Numbered from the stretch's first letter, positions 1-11,188 are shown. The stretch is DNA of 64,000 nt from Maniola hyperantus (GCF_902806685.2 NC_048548.1:13542557-13606556), one strand, 5' to 3'. The notes: generated by a model not told the origin, from the sequence alone. Numbers and translations: made by a program.

Positions 1-75
1 CCAGACTCTCCCTGCTACCTTTACAATGGCATCGTCCCATCTAGTAAATGGTCTGCCTCGTTTCCTTTTCCTTCC
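1..75 (-). pseudogene. LINE 3' end fragment (C-terminus of RT ORF)
   Basis: The minus strand reads K-R-G-R-P-F-T-R-W-D-D-A-I-V-K-V-A-G, which matches the GRPxxRWxDDI motif near the C-terminus of RTE-like LINE ORFs. The copy is cut by the window edge, so its real extent is unknown. It carries no catalytic motif. Confidence 0.6.
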
Positions 76-104
76 AAGTGGGTACCAGTATTCATATTAT
101 ACGT

Positions 105-225
105 AAGTTCAAGTCAAGAGTGAATAGGCATCTTCTAGGCAAGCGCGCTCCATCTTAGCCTGCATCATCACTTGCCACCAGGTCCGATTGCAGCCAAGCA
201 CTAGACTGTAAATTTAAAAAATAGC
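105..225 (+). repeat. SINE2 tail fragment
   Basis: A 'gcatcatcacttgccaccag' block followed by a gattgcagccaag block matches the 3' half of the SINE2 copy at 37449. A second relative lies at 8245-8516. No tRNA-like head is present. Confidence 0.55.
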
Positions 226-274
226 ACACGAATAAGCTGGCAAACTCCATGAGCGGTGGGCATGAGCTAGTTAT

Positions 275-540
275 TTATATGTCCGTCAATCTGTCTGTCC
301 TTTTCATTTTCACGACTCAACCGTTGAAGTGATCTTGAACAAGGTTGTCACAGATATACTTAGTTTGCATCCTGCAGACGGATATTAGTGCTATTTATCC
401 CGGAAAATCAATAACGGACGCACAGTGGAGGCTTAGTAATAGGGTCCCGTGAGCAACCGCCGAGTTTCTTGCTGGTTCTTCTCGCTAGGAAAGGCATTCC
501 GAATCAATGGTAGGTACAGTAGCGATTCGAAAGCACAAAC
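275..540 (+). repeat. Degenerate Helitron A-like and LINE-tail pieces
   Basis: From about 280 to 410 there is an old relative of Helitron A (CTGTCTGTCC run, 'tttatcccggaaaatcaa'). From about 445 to 520 comes a piece ('gccgagtttcttgctggttc') that also occurs inverted at 26940-27000 and 38070-38140, where it ends in pentanucleotide tails, as retroposon 3' ends do. Confidence 0.45.
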
Positions 541-982
541 GTTTATCTGAATTTAAAGAAAACCTATTTGTTATAATTGTATGGAACTTAAAATTATTAC
601 GGATTTGGATTAAACAATACACATTTTTAATTTTTCCCAATTAAGTATTTCTTTATTTATAAATTTCTTGTACCCATCTATCTTATCGCCGAATACTGGA
701 ACGCTTTTAAAATTTAAGTCATTATTGATATTCAAAAGTATACAACATGAGAATAACATGTCCATCAAAATTTTGACGACATATTTTAATGTATTTACCT
801 AACAAGACATCGAACGACCTCGAAAGTTAATAGTGACGTTGTGAGTGTATTTTGCCGGACAGCTCGTGAAGTTCCAGCGAAAATAACAAGAAAGAGGGTA
901 GTTCGCTACTGCCCTTGACAGCTCGAAGTTCATCTCTCGCAGCGCCGCAGTTCCGTCGTGACCATGACCCGTGCAATTTTTA
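541..982. other. AT-rich stretch, nothing recognised
   Basis: I see no credible ORF, RNA gene or recognisable repeat terminus here. Confidence 0.4.
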
Positions 983-1158
983 GAGCCTCAATAGCTCAAC
1001 CGGTATAGGAATGGACTGAAAACCGAAAGGTCGACGGTTCAAACCCCGCCCGTTGCACTATTGCACTATTGTCGTACCTACTCCTAGCACAAGCCTGACG
1101 CTTAATTGGAGAAGAAAGGGGAATATTAGTCATTTAATATGGCTAATATTCTTTAAAA
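983..1158 (+). mobile_element. SINE3 copy (tRNA-Phe-like head)
   Basis: The head has a box A-like 'tagctcaaccggt' and a box B-like 'ggttcaaacccc'. The anticodon-loop position reads ctGAAaa, and the order of blocks resembles tRNA-Phe(GAA). A tRNA-unrelated body follows and the copy ends in ctttaaaa. Other copies lie at 10165-10345, 18797-18979 and (head only, minus) 29328-29405. Confidence 0.75.
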
Positions 1159-1567
1159 GGTTGAAATATCGACAAATAAAAACAAAAATTAATCGTGGTA
1201 TGTACCCGTTATATACATTAAAATAATATAGAGTTATCTCAAATTTTAGGAAATGTTTCAGTATTCAGGGCCAAGACAGAAGGGTATCAAAACTTCATAC
1301 ACAATCATGAAGCTCTACATTCCAGGATAACCCAGGGGGACAGTCTAATTGTCTGCGATACATTGAATTTACCTGAAATGAATGAATGATTATACGGTTA
1401 TTACTCGTAGCGTTTTTTTTTAGGTAGCTTTAGTAGGTACCTACTTACTAAAGCGATTAATTTATCACCATTACATCTATACAATGAACCAAAAGCTTAA
1501 TCCATACTTTAATGCTCTCTGTAAATCTATTAACCATAAAGTTGTTTTAAATTCAAATTAAAATTAA
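1159..1567. other. AT-rich stretch, nothing recognised
   Basis: No supported gene or repeat boundary was seen between the SINE3 copy and the Helitron A that follows. Confidence 0.35.
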
Positions 1568-1774
1568 GTTTAATATTATAAATGTGAAAGTGTGTCTGTC
1601 TGTCTGTCTGTCTGCTAGCCTTTCACGGCCCATCCGTTCAACCGATTTTGACGAAATTTGGTACAGCGATAGCTTACATCCCGGGGAAGGACATACGCTA
1701 CTTTTTATCCCAGAAAATCAATGAGTTCCCACGAGATTTTCAAAAACCTAAATCCACGCGGACGAAGTTGCAGG
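1568..1774 (+). mobile_element. Helitron A, 5' part (split by the LTR element)
   Basis: It shows the family A order: 'tattataaatgtgaaagtg', a (TGTC)n run, 'ttcaaccgattttgacgaaa', 'catcccggggaagg', then 'acgcggacgaagttgcagg'. The remaining 3' end (catcatctag) resumes at 6279 after the LTR element, so the two parts form one interrupted copy. The first bases are eroded and a clean 5' TC is not visible. Confidence 0.75.
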
Positions 1775-2702
1775 TATAAGATAAATGGTTAGAGTTGCTA
1801 TTTATTTCTTGAAATTGCTACTAAACTCTTTAGATTTTGCTTAAGAATTAATTCTAAACCATTGACATTTTATTTGTAAACAGAGGCACGTCAAAATGAT
1901 AGACAAAATACTACAGACGTAACAGATAATATATAGCAGCTAATCCAAAGGTCTTACATGGTGAAATTGATTTTATTATATTTTAGAAGTAAAGTAATTG
2001 TAGATTTAAATAGAGTATAATGTGGAATTTTGAAGTGTATAAATTTAAAACTAAAGTTTAATCTCTATTGTCGACTCTATTGAATTTGAGTTTTATATGG
2101 TATCATTATACTTATGGAAAGGGTAGCCAAAGGGCTATAAATGGCTCTGCTTTGACGGTAGACATCATTAATTTTCCTATTTTTAATAAGAAGCTGTGAC
2201 ATACCTACAGGTACGAATATTGTTGATTTTATATTTCTATTGTTATACTATGTATGTTGTTTTATGTGTTGGTTAATGTGTAATTTGTTATACATCTGGT
2301 ATTCCTTTGTAATAGTTTATGCTTATACCCTATGTGGGTTGGATATGTTATGGTAATACCTACCATAGTTGTATCTATTTTTCAATAATTGTGAATAGAC
2401 ACCGCCGAGTTTTTTCTTGCCAGTTCTTTCTCTCGGTAGATATGCTTTTTTGAACTGGCGGTAGATTTTTCTTAAAGGAAATAATAAATTATGTAATGAT
2501 AAAGCAATAATTAATGGTAAAGATAAACTTTGATTTGGAGGGACTTTTCCCTGAATAAAACAGTTTATTTCCTTATACAATCTTTTATTTTGTTTTCTAC
2601 CTTCAACCACGCCCTAGCTTTTTGATAACGAACTAAGGTTTAGGCTCTCAGTAGGTTGATTCCTGACTTTATTGTCTCTATACTTCTGAGGTTAATCTAG
2701 CA
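1775..2702 (+). repeat. Left LTR (928 bp)
   Basis: It matches 5346-6274 nearly base for base. I noticed only a one-A indel in an A run near 2050 and a T/C difference near 2692. It contains 'gctataaatggctctgc' around 2136, a possible TATA element, and AATAAA near 2555, a possible poly(A) signal. The small minus-strand ORF at 2323-2610 is identical in both LTRs and is not evidence of coding. Confidence 0.85.
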
Positions 2703-4889
2703 TCAGAAGTGGGATACGATATGGCTGAATTGTGCCTTTTCTAATGCAATTGTACAAGTTTCAGAAATACCGGCGAATTCGGATGGCTTTGTGAAAAGCC
2801 ATCAAAGATGTTCCAACAGGCGTTGTGATGACTGACGTCCACGAGAGGTACCACAATGGACATTGGATACCCTAAATCTGGAAATCTTAATATGAAAATA
2901 TGGTATGAAAAAAAAAAGTGAAAGCGAATTAAAACTTTTTTGCAAGACAATTTTTCAGGCAGGTAGGCCTTAGAAAGTTTTATTGCGTAATCATGGACCT
3001 ATTAATACTCTGTGTAATGTAGTAACACAGTTTCATAGTACCTGTCGTCATTTTATTTGTTTTAAAACTAATTGTATTATAGAAATAAAGATGTGGGTAC
3101 TAAATAAATAAAATTTTTGCGGGTAATTTTGTGTTCAGTATAGATGTTCTGTTTCAATGACTCAGATTAATGTTTGAAAGTGTTTAATCGCATGATGTCC
3201 CAGCTAGTAACACAAATCGATATTACGTAAATTAATGTTAAAAATTTGCAGGTAGTTAGTTGGTATGAAATTTTTATTAAATGATCATACGATAAAATGT
3301 GGTTAAATGTCAGACTGACCGAGCGGTGAAAAACTAAAGCAAGTTTGTCAGTAAATATTTACTGATGATTAATTTGTGTTCTATTTTAATTTACGTCTGA
3401 CGTCTAGCCGTATATTCGTAATTTATATGATAGTGATGTTGACATTGAATCATTGAATATTGTTTTACGAGTGATGAGTCATCTTACTTTTTTTTTAGTT
3501 ATGTTCTTGAGGCATTTCCTATGTAAGTACTTCGAGAACGAAGTACTTTTCAGGTTGGCCGAATAGATGTATATAATTTATTTATGTGTTACATAATGAC
3601 AGAGAGAAAAGAAGGAAAAAAAGAACCAAAAAAAAAAAGAAAAAAAAAAATTTTTTTTGTTGTAATTTTGTTTCAAATTAAGAACAATACAGAAATACAT
3701 ATTGCATCATTCGTTAAATATTGATGATTCATTGATCAGAAACGCGATTAGCGTGGCCATTTTTTGTAAATTTGCTATTGACTTTGCATCGGAGTTCTCA
3801 CTCGCGAAACGTAGAGATGAAAGATTTGTGATACCTACCTACAATAATTAAGAAATTTTGTTGGAGTTTATTTTTGTAGTTTTTATATAAGGATAGGTTA
3901 GGCTGCTGATGTCTTATCCTGTTGCTATGCCGCTAAGTCTAGTAGCTACTGATTGTTTGATGTCATTGTTTTTTTATATATACCCACCGTTATGTAATGT
4001 GATGTAATGGAGCTGCCAATCCACACTTGGCCAGCGTGGTGGACTATGGTTAAACCTGAAACTTAAATTTAGAATATTGGAATTTAGAGATTATTGACTA
4101 CCCACTTGTGTTTAATATTTTTTAATGCCGTATTTTGTTGTTTTGTTTGAATAATACTTTTGATTTTTTGACGTTTTTGATGTTTGAAGTGTTTAACTAT
4201 TTTTGATATTGATTACTTCTTTGACGATCTTTTTAATGTAAATTATTTTTGTGGTATTTTTTGACATTTTAGTTTTTGATACCTACCTTTATGTTTTTAT
4301 TTACGATCTTTTTGGATTTTTATATTTTATTGTGGAAAAATGTTTTGGTATTTATTTAAAAAGGAAGGTTGTTGGCACATCATTGGATGTGGGAAGCAAC
4401 AAATGTTTTTGTATAGTCCAAGGACTGATTGCAGATAGACAAAAAGAGATTGAATAGAAAATATTTTTGAAAGTAAATAACGATAATTAGATAAGTTTAC
4501 TCTTTGATTATTTTTACTTCTACTAACATAGTAGTTAGTTTTGTTTTGATATATCTTACATATAATTACTTTTTATATACCTACCCTTTGTTTTTGACTT
4601 TGGTACTTTAGGAGTAAGAGTCGATGGTATTTTATTATTTTTGCAAAATTATTAACTTGAAATTGAAAAAAAGTTCTTATGATTTAACTTATTTTGAAAT
4701 ATTAATATTTTTGTAACTTTTTCATTTTGATGGTTCTTTTTTATGAAACATATTATTTTAAATTCTGATAATTTACAATTTGTTCAGTTGCAATTTTTCT
4801 TTGTTTAATATTCATCTCTATATTTTATTGGAATTTATTTAAAACTTTGATCAAATGTTCGATCAATGGGAAAATTGTATAGTGATATA

Positions 4890-5106
4890 TGGATCAAAAC
4901 CAATGGTGTTAAGGGACAATTTTATGATGGTTTACGATGTTGCCTTAAAACCAATGGTGTTGAAGGATATTTTAAAGTAGATGATACTTTAAAACGTTGG
5001 AACCAACGGTGTTGAAAGTATTTTTATAATATCGCTTTAATACCAGTGGTGTTAAAAATATTTTTTGATATTGGTTTAAAACCAATGGGGTTAAAGGATA
5101 TCTTGT
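4890..5106 (+). repeat. Degenerate tandem repeat inside the LTR element
   Basis: The block 'aaaaccaatggtgttaa' or a close variant followed by ggata/tattt recurs about five times at roughly 50-60 bp spacing (near 4897, 4950, 5000, 5042, 5085). It lies in the interior near the right LTR. Its function is unknown. Confidence 0.65.
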
Positions 5107-5345
5107 TTGGAAACATTTATGTGCTGTGGCGAGAAAAATATTTCTTGTATTTTTGAGAGTAAACTGTGTGGTAATTTTGTATGTCACACACATGTTTAAA
5201 ATGTTTTTTAAATTTTGTTGGAAGCCACAGACATGTTGTTTGAAAAAAAAAAAAAAAATGTTTTGATGTTGTTAAAAATTTACTTTACGAATTGTTTGTT
5301 TTTTATTTTGTTGCTTCGAGAACGAAGCAATTGTCAGTTTGGCCG

Positions 5346-6274
5346 TATAAGATAAATGGTTAGAGTTGCTATTTATTTCTTGAAATTGCTACTAAACTCT
5401 TTAGATTTTGCTTAAGAATTAATTCTAAACCATTGACATTTTATTTGTAAACAGAGGCACGTCAAAATGATAGACAAAATACTACAGACGTAACAGATAA
5501 TATATAGCAGCTAATCCAAAGGTCTTACATGGTGAAATTGATTTTATTATATTTTAGAAGTAAAGTAATTGTAGATTTAAATAGAGTATAATGTGGAATT
5601 TTGAAGTGTATAAATTTAAAAACTAAAGTTTAATCTCTATTGTCGACTCTATTGAATTTGAGTTTTATATGGTATCATTATACTTATGGAAAGGGTAGCC
5701 AAAGGGCTATAAATGGCTCTGCTTTGACGGTAGACATCATTAATTTTCCTATTTTTAATAAGAAGCTGTGACATACCTACAGGTACGAATATTGTTGATT
5801 TTATATTTCTATTGTTATACTATGTATGTTGTTTTATGTGTTGGTTAATGTGTAATTTGTTATACATCTGGTATTCCTTTGTAATAGTTTATGCTTATAC
5901 CCTATGTGGGTTGGATATGTTATGGTAATACCTACCATAGTTGTATCTATTTTTCAATAATTGTGAATAGACACCGCCGAGTTTTTTCTTGCCAGTTCTT
6001 TCTCTCGGTAGATATGCTTTTTTGAACTGGCGGTAGATTTTTCTTAAAGGAAATAATAAATTATGTAATGATAAAGCAATAATTAATGGTAAAGATAAAC
6101 TTTGATTTGGAGGGACTTTTCCCTGAATAAAACAGTTTATTTCCTTATACAATCTTTTATTTTGTTTTCTACCTTCAACCACGCCCTAGCTTTTTGATAA
6201 CGAACTAAGGTTTAGGCTCTCAGTAGGTTGATTCCTGACTTTATTGTCTCTATACTTCTGAGGCTAATCTAGCA
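5346..6274 (+). repeat. Right LTR (929 bp)
   Basis: This is the partner of 1775-2702. It is followed directly by the CAGG target duplication and the resumed Helitron end. The short stretch before it (5311-5345) holds a 'cttcgagaacgaag' hairpin and gtttggccg, which also occurs as a near copy at 3530-3562. Confidence 0.85.
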
Positions 6275-6278
6275 CAGG

Positions 6279-6288
6279 CATCATCTAG
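6279..6288 (+). mobile_element. Helitron A, 3' end after the LTR insertion
   Basis: The sequence catcatctag followed by T is the 3' terminus of the Helitron A copy that starts at about 1568. Confidence 0.7.
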
Positions 6289-6690
6289 TTTGTTATAATC
6301 CGCTGAAACCGGTCAAATCTGTGTGGTGCAACATGCAGCATGCGATATGCACCGCCCGCCCGCCCAAGCGCCCAGAAGAGTAGTAGTAGAGTAGGTAAGG
6401 AGAGTATAAAGGGACAAAAATACAATTTACTTCAACAAAAATTTATTTCAGTTTTTCGTCTATCCATACATCAGTGTAACTCATCAAAGTGGTAGTTTTG
6501 TATTAGGGCGATAGACAGAGACTCCTATTTGCTAGTACTACCAAGGCAAACAGGCTTGGGCCTCCTCGTTCCATCGTTGTCCGGGCGGGCATTCCATTTG
6601 TCTACGAGACCACGGATTCACCTGAATTTAATATTCAAAACACAATTTATTCAAAATTCAAAATCCAAAATTCAAATAATTTACTAAAAA
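6289..6690. other. No gene recognised
   Basis: It contains a short GC-rich patch near 6345-6375 (cgcccgcccgcc). Otherwise the sequence is unremarkable and AT-rich. Confidence 0.35.
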
Positions 6691-6919
6691 CTAGATGATG
6701 CCCGCGACTTCGTCCGCGTGGATTTAGGTTTTTAAAAATCCCGTGGGAACTCTTTGATTTTCCGGGATAAAAAGTAGCATATGTACTTCCCCGGGATGCA
6801 AGCTATATCTGTACCAAATTTCATCAAAATCGGTTGAACGGATGGACCGTGAAAAGCTAGCAGACAGACAGACAGACAGATAGACAGACACACTTTCACA
6901 TTTATAATGTTAGTTTGGA
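6691..6919 (-). mobile_element. Helitron A copy
   Basis: Read on the minus strand it starts TC, carries the family A blocks and ends CTAG, preceded on the plus strand by A. No ORF; non-autonomous. Confidence 0.8.
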
Positions 6920-7237
6920 TAGGTAATAAATTACACTTTTAATGGTCGGTTGGTGGGTTTTTTTTTTTTTAAAGATATACCTACCTAGTGGTTGTAATAA
7001 TTATTATCACGCGAACTTAAAACTAAAGCCACAGCAAAAGCTACGAGCAATTCATACGAGTATAACTAGCTACAAGTGACGAGTGTGCATCTAGAAAGAA
7101 GAAAGAAAAGAAAGAAAAGACGTTTATTTATGGTATCATCAGGTACATCTAGGTACAGAGTAATGGAAAAAGTTATGAATTACCTACGTATTGTATTTGA
7201 TAATTTGGTATTTGACTCCAATTTTTTTATTACTTTA

Positions 7238-7444
7238 CTAGCTGATGCCCGTGACTCCGCATGTAATTAGGTTTTAAAATCCTATGGGAACTCTTTGATT
7301 TTCCGGGATAAAAAGTAGCCCATGGCACTCTCTAGGTCTTTATCTATACCCGTGCAAAAAATCACGTCAATCCGTTGCACCGTTGCGACGTGATTGAAGG
7401 ACAAACCAACAAACAAACACACTTTCGCATTTATAATAAGGGTA
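7238..7444 (-). mobile_element. Helitron B copy
   Basis: Family B shares the 3' half of family A. Its 5' half carries TACCCTTATTATAAATGCG, (TTTG)n and 'cacgtcgcaacggtgcaac' (here seen on the minus strand). The 3' hairpin region is partly deleted (ccgtgactccgcatg). Confidence 0.75.
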
Positions 7445-7445
7445 C

Positions 7446-7804
7446 TGATTATAAACTAGGATAAAAATAATGACGTAAACTGAAAAAAGTAATTAAATCG
7501 ATCGAATAATAAAAAAGTTATACCTACCTACGCATTTAAATATTTCTGATTAGACAGAGATCTATAGCGATATAGAATTATGACGTCATTTTGACTAACG
7601 CCACAGTAGCCTCGTGCGGTTTCATATAAATTTTCGTTTTGCGAGAAAGGGGTAGAAGACCCTCCCTCTCCAAAATTAAAATTCCTGTAACTTTGTAAAT
7701 CTGTCGGATTTTAATATTTTTTTCAGCGTACGTCATTGTTTTTATTCTAGTTTATAATAAAGTAATAATATTTATCAAACTCAAAAGTAGGAAAATACCC
7801 AATT
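7446..7804 (-). mobile_element. MITE with long TIRs (inverted copy of 19715-20096)
   Basis: The reverse complement matches 19715-20096 through tttctgattagacagaga, 'ttgcgagaaagg' and 'tttataataaagtaata' blocks, ending at ATACCCAATT. The outer part of one arm is missing here. Confidence 0.65.
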
Positions 7805-8244
7805 GCATTTTATTATAAGTATGTACATACCATATTGGGGATTGTTTCGGCATGGGAACCATCTCCATTTTCCACCCGGATAGAAAGATGTAGGGCTGGC
7901 ACCCCTGTTACTTCCTGCTCAAGTACTCCTAATAGGGATACTACCAACAGTACTGCCAACATTGTAGTTGAGTAGATTGATGAGTAGATGGGACTGTGTT
8001 TGGAACCTCACACTGTTATGGGTTGAAGTCGACACTGAAGTGCAGTAGGAAAAGGTTATTTTATATAGTTCTACTGATTTCATGTAGAAAATTTAATCAC
8101 ATGCTCCCATTTTTTATAATATCCAATTTCATAGAGATTGATTAGTAAGTACGATAATTTCTTTATATTTTTACAATTTTCTAATTCGAACCGCTAGGAT
8201 ATGGAACGACCTTCCAAGACCAGCTTTTCCGTCTACTATACATT
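7805..8244. other. No gene recognised
   Basis: No ORF or repeat boundary could be supported. A short GC-richer block (7855-7930) has no recognised relative in the window. Confidence 0.35.
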
Positions 8245-8516
8245 AGTACCTTCAAGTCAATAGGCATCTTCTAGGTAAGCGCGTTTAATCTTAGGCTGCA
8301 TCATCAGTTGCCAACAGCGGAGCGATTGTCTAAAACCTGCATCAATCATTATTACAATCTCAATTGTTCTGATTGGCTGAATTTGTGCGATTCTTGTTGC
8401 AACAATACATTGTGGCCAATAGTGAGCGAGCATTAACCAATCAGAGATGATTGCGATCGTGACATTGTAGCTGTCAAACAACCGCGGTAGGGCCACAGGT
8501 CCGATTGCAGCCAAGC
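8245..8516 (+). repeat. SINE2-like tail interrupted by a MITE
   Basis: 'ggcatcttctaggtaagcgc' to about 8315 and the 'aggtccgattgcagccaag' part from about 8496 match the continuous fragment at 105-225. Between them lies a MITE-like insert (about 8316-8490), related to 11819-11999 through 'taaaacctgcatca', 'ttctgattggctgaattt' and 'gtgacattgtag'. Confidence 0.6.
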
Positions 8517-8895
8517 ACTAGAGTCTAGACTATCGAATAAGCTAGCAAACGCCATGATACTAAATTTCTAGAAATGCTTGACGTGATTTCTAATACTATT
8601 TTGATGAAAATATAAAAAAATAGACTTTATACTTTGACGTAAGATTTTTTAGACCTTTATGCATTGACTTATATATTACTTCGTATGGACAGGGCCATTG
8701 AACAAACAAAATGGCACCGACTCATTGGTGCTTTAGCACCAATGCAACCTTAGTGACGTCTGGATTTCAAACGGGTCGTTCATTAGTATCTAAGAGGTGG
8801 CGCTGATTTATTTGGTTCCAAAACCGTAAAAAATTTTGTTCGCTTGGGCATATCTTGTCATTTATATCGATGCCTTTATGGCTGTTATCTCCCAA
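8517..8895. other. No gene recognised
   Basis: AT-rich unique-looking sequence. The short self-complementary patch gcaccaatg/cattggtgc near 8720-8745 is too small to call. Confidence 0.3.
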
Positions 8896-8995
8896 AGCCA
8901 CCATGATCCAAACAAACGTTCCTCCCAGTGTTGGGGACAATACGCAGAGAAACTTTTAGCTTTTATAACATAACGAAGGCCTGGCAGTGACTGGC
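8896..8995 (-). repeat. Dispersed repeat R fragment
   Basis: Blocks 'ccaccatgatcc', 'gttggggacaatacgcagag' and 'actggctctta' recur at 35795-35925 (same strand) and inverted at 34760-34885, 51728-51850 and 61913-62010. All are fragments, so the element class is unknown. Confidence 0.6.
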
Positions 8996-9163
8996 TCTTA
9001 GTCCAGAAGATTTTGGTATGAAATAAAAAATCATTTTTTGTATTTACGTTTATTTGCCGCCATTAAGAACGTGACACCCAAATGACAATGTTATAATATA
9101 ATACATAATCGTTAACACTATCAACAGACTGGCCAACTTAGTTGGTGCCAATCACCTGTCTAT

Positions 9164-9594
9164 GGCAGTGGTCCGACCGCGTCGGCGAGAAAACGACTAA
9201 CTATCGGCGATTTTCTCTCAAGAAACGCACAATAAACGTTCATTCCGTGTAAAAGAAAGAGTTATATCAAAAGTTGCTCTCTGACTGTTCACACTGCCGG
9301 CGACGACTCGCTTTACTATTTGTGTCGCTGAGCGACGAGCTTTCAAAAATAAATTCGCTCAGCGATATTCGTTCAGCGATGCTCGCTCGCTTGAACACGT
9401 GTAATGCGCGCGCAGGTTTGCAAAGGACTGAGCGACCGGGGCGAATGGCGCGAGTAATCGCTCGTTGTACTTGTACACTCGCTTATAGCCCGGCGACAAA
9501 ACTATCGAAACACTCACTTCCCGCTGATCGCCAACTCGTTTAAGTTTCTAGTTCTACTCGTTTCTCGTTCAGTGTCGGCGGTCGGACCACTGCC
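9164..9594. mobile_element. 431-bp TIR element, GC-rich
   Basis: The ends are inverted repeats: GGCAGTGGTCCGACCGC on the left and the complement on the right, with weaker pairing further in. The interior is unusually rich in gcga/tcgc motifs. A small ORF (9274-9543) is open but shows no known domain. I could not identify a target duplication. Confidence 0.65.
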
Positions 9595-9631
9595 TAAAGA
9601 TTTGGGTTGCTTGGTGCATACGCATGAATCA

Positions 9632-9678
9632 CGTTACACGCTTCACGTTACACGCTACACGTTACACGTACACGCTAA
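9632..9678 (+). repeat. Short tandem repeat (cacgttacacg...)
   Basis: Imperfect repeats of acgttacacgct/tacacgtt cover roughly 45 bp. Confidence 0.55.
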
Positions 9679-9777
9679 GTACAATCGGTAAAGTCGAATA
9701 CTATTGAGCATGCCGGTTTATAGGGTGTCTAGAAATGAACTATGTAGTTACGTACTTCATGCAGTGATCGTAAAATA

Positions 9778-9900
9778 CGTACAGAAAGTAATGTACAACG
9801 GCCATTAGAATGACATTTCGGCTTTATAGAGCGTTGTCTCTACAAAGCCAAAATAGAGACAATGCTCTACAAATCTGCTATCTCCATCTAAAGGTAGATA
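9778..9900. mobile_element. MITE-like element (acagaaagtaatgta family)
   Basis: It shares 'cagaaagtaatgtac', 'gacatttcggctttatagag' and 'gagacaatgctctacaaat' with the complete copy at 26344-26497 and the half copy at 28075-28150. Confidence 0.55.
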
Positions 9901-9903
9901 GTT

Positions 9904-10377
9904 GGCCCCGATTCTCTAGTCTCTCTCTAAACTAAATTTAGAGTATCTGCATCCTTTTCTTTGTACGAATGCTAAAAAAGAAACGGAACATGACTTTCAC
10001 ATTTAAAGACTCTAAATTTTAGTGCACAATACAAATTTAAACAGTAGGTTCGCGAGTGCGTGCTAAAATCACGGGTTTTACCATCTAAAAATTAAATTTA
10101 GAAATGTCAAACTGCTTCTGTCCTTTTCATATTACAATAGTAAAAAGAGGGTGCGAATACCTTAGAGCCTCAATAGCTCAACCGGTAAAGGAGTGGACTG
10201 AAAACCAAAAGGTCGACGGTTCAAACCCCGCCCGTTGCACTTTTGTCGTACCCTACTCCTAGCACAAGCCTGACGCTTAGTTGGAGAGGAAAGGGGAATA
10301 TTAGTCATTTAACATGGCTAATATTCTTTAAAAAAAAAAAAAAAACTCTAAAATTAGGTTGTGCTTAGAATCGGTGC
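9904..10377. mobile_element. TIR element split by a SINE3 copy
   Basis: The left end GGCCCCGATTCT and the right end AGAATCGGTGCC are imperfect inverted repeats, and ctaaattta/taaaatt pairing continues inward. The SINE3 at 10165-10345 interrupts the right part. Confidence 0.5.
10165..10345 (+). mobile_element. SINE3 copy with poly(A) tail
   Basis: It has the same head and body as 983-1158 and ends in a 16-A run. No clear target duplication was seen. Confidence 0.75.
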
Positions 10378-10829
10378 CTGTGTCCCCATGACATTACAAT
10401 GACACTAAAACCAGATCGTTAAATTGTGAGAAATGAAGTTGATTGACAATCTACCGTTTAATTAGAATATCACTAGTGAAATTGTAATATTACTGATTTG
10501 ACAATATACCTGCGACATATGCACCAAATAACCCTAGTTAAAGTGTTGGAAATAGGATGGTTGGTGCCGACTATATTAAATATCCAACTCGAATGTGTGT
10601 GTGGACATGTTTGGTGCCAACTAAGTTGGATCGTCTGTACAACGCACATAAATATAATATACAAACTAATAAACACATGTATCACAGAACAATTTGATAG
10701 TGCTAGAAATTGACCATACTCTTCAAAAGGTGGACGATCACAATATTTTGAAAAAGAAATGAGACAGTACACAAAAACATATTGAACATCAACACATTTA
10801 TTCTGAAGATAAATTACTAAAAATAAATT
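10378..10829. other. No gene recognised
   Basis: Small overlapping ORFs on both strands (about 10473-10772) show no known domain. 'ggtgccaactaagttgg' near 10613 resembles 'ggccaacttagttggtgcc' near 9131 in inverse, suggesting an unrecognised dispersed repeat. Confidence 0.3.
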
Positions 10830-11188
10830 AAATTAAACTAAATTAATCACGCCGATAAAGTGGTGAAATAAATTTGTGATAAATATTTTTTTTAGGGTAG
10901 CTCCCCTACATGTAAATTGGGGATGATTTTTTTTCTCGTTTACTCCATAGTGTGGGGTATCCTTGAACAGGTCTTTTAAAAATACTGTGGGTGTGTTTTC
11001 GATTTCTAGATCCGTTTGTAAAATGTTGCTAAAAAGCTGTTTTAAAGAGCTAATTTTTATTAAAATCAAGTGTAATAATCAATTTTAAAGGAAAACTATT
11101 ATGGCTAAGTAGGGTTAACAGGTTAAGGTGTATGACTACGGAACCCTACACTGCACGTGGCCCGCCAAGCACTTGGCCGGTTTTTGAG
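10830..11188 (+). repeat. Repeat E, 5'-truncated
   Basis: 'atcacgccgataaagtggtg', 'ttttagggtagctcccctac', 'aaaatactgtgggtgtg' and a terminal 'ggcccgccaagcacttggcc' block match the fuller copy at 33178-33713 and the partial one at 30500-30815. Confidence 0.7.

Larger units (their letters stand above)
1775..6274 (+). mobile_element. Non-autonomous LTR retrotransposon without a long ORF
   Basis: Near-identical direct repeats (1775-2702 and 5346-6274) bound a 2.64-kb interior. The element is flanked by the 4-bp duplication CAGG (1771-1774 and 6275-6278) and interrupts a Helitron A; joining the flanks restores the Helitron sequence. Just after the left LTR, 'tcagaagtgggat' matches 13 bases complementary to the 3' region of insect tRNA-Leu as I remember it, a plausible primer site. 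No interior ORF reaches 100 codons and no gag, RT or integrase motif was found, so it must rely on another element. The LTR edges read TATAAG...TAGCA rather than TG...CA. The strand is set by the primer site and by an AATAAA in the LTRs. Confidence 0.8.

Noticed and set aside
983..1060. tRNA-Phe gene
   Set aside because: Box A/B and a GAA loop are visible, but the same head plus a common body recurs four times; it is a SINE.
2323..2610. 95-codon minus-strand ORF seen twice
   Set aside because: It lies wholly in the two LTRs, so its conservation only reflects recent LTR identity.
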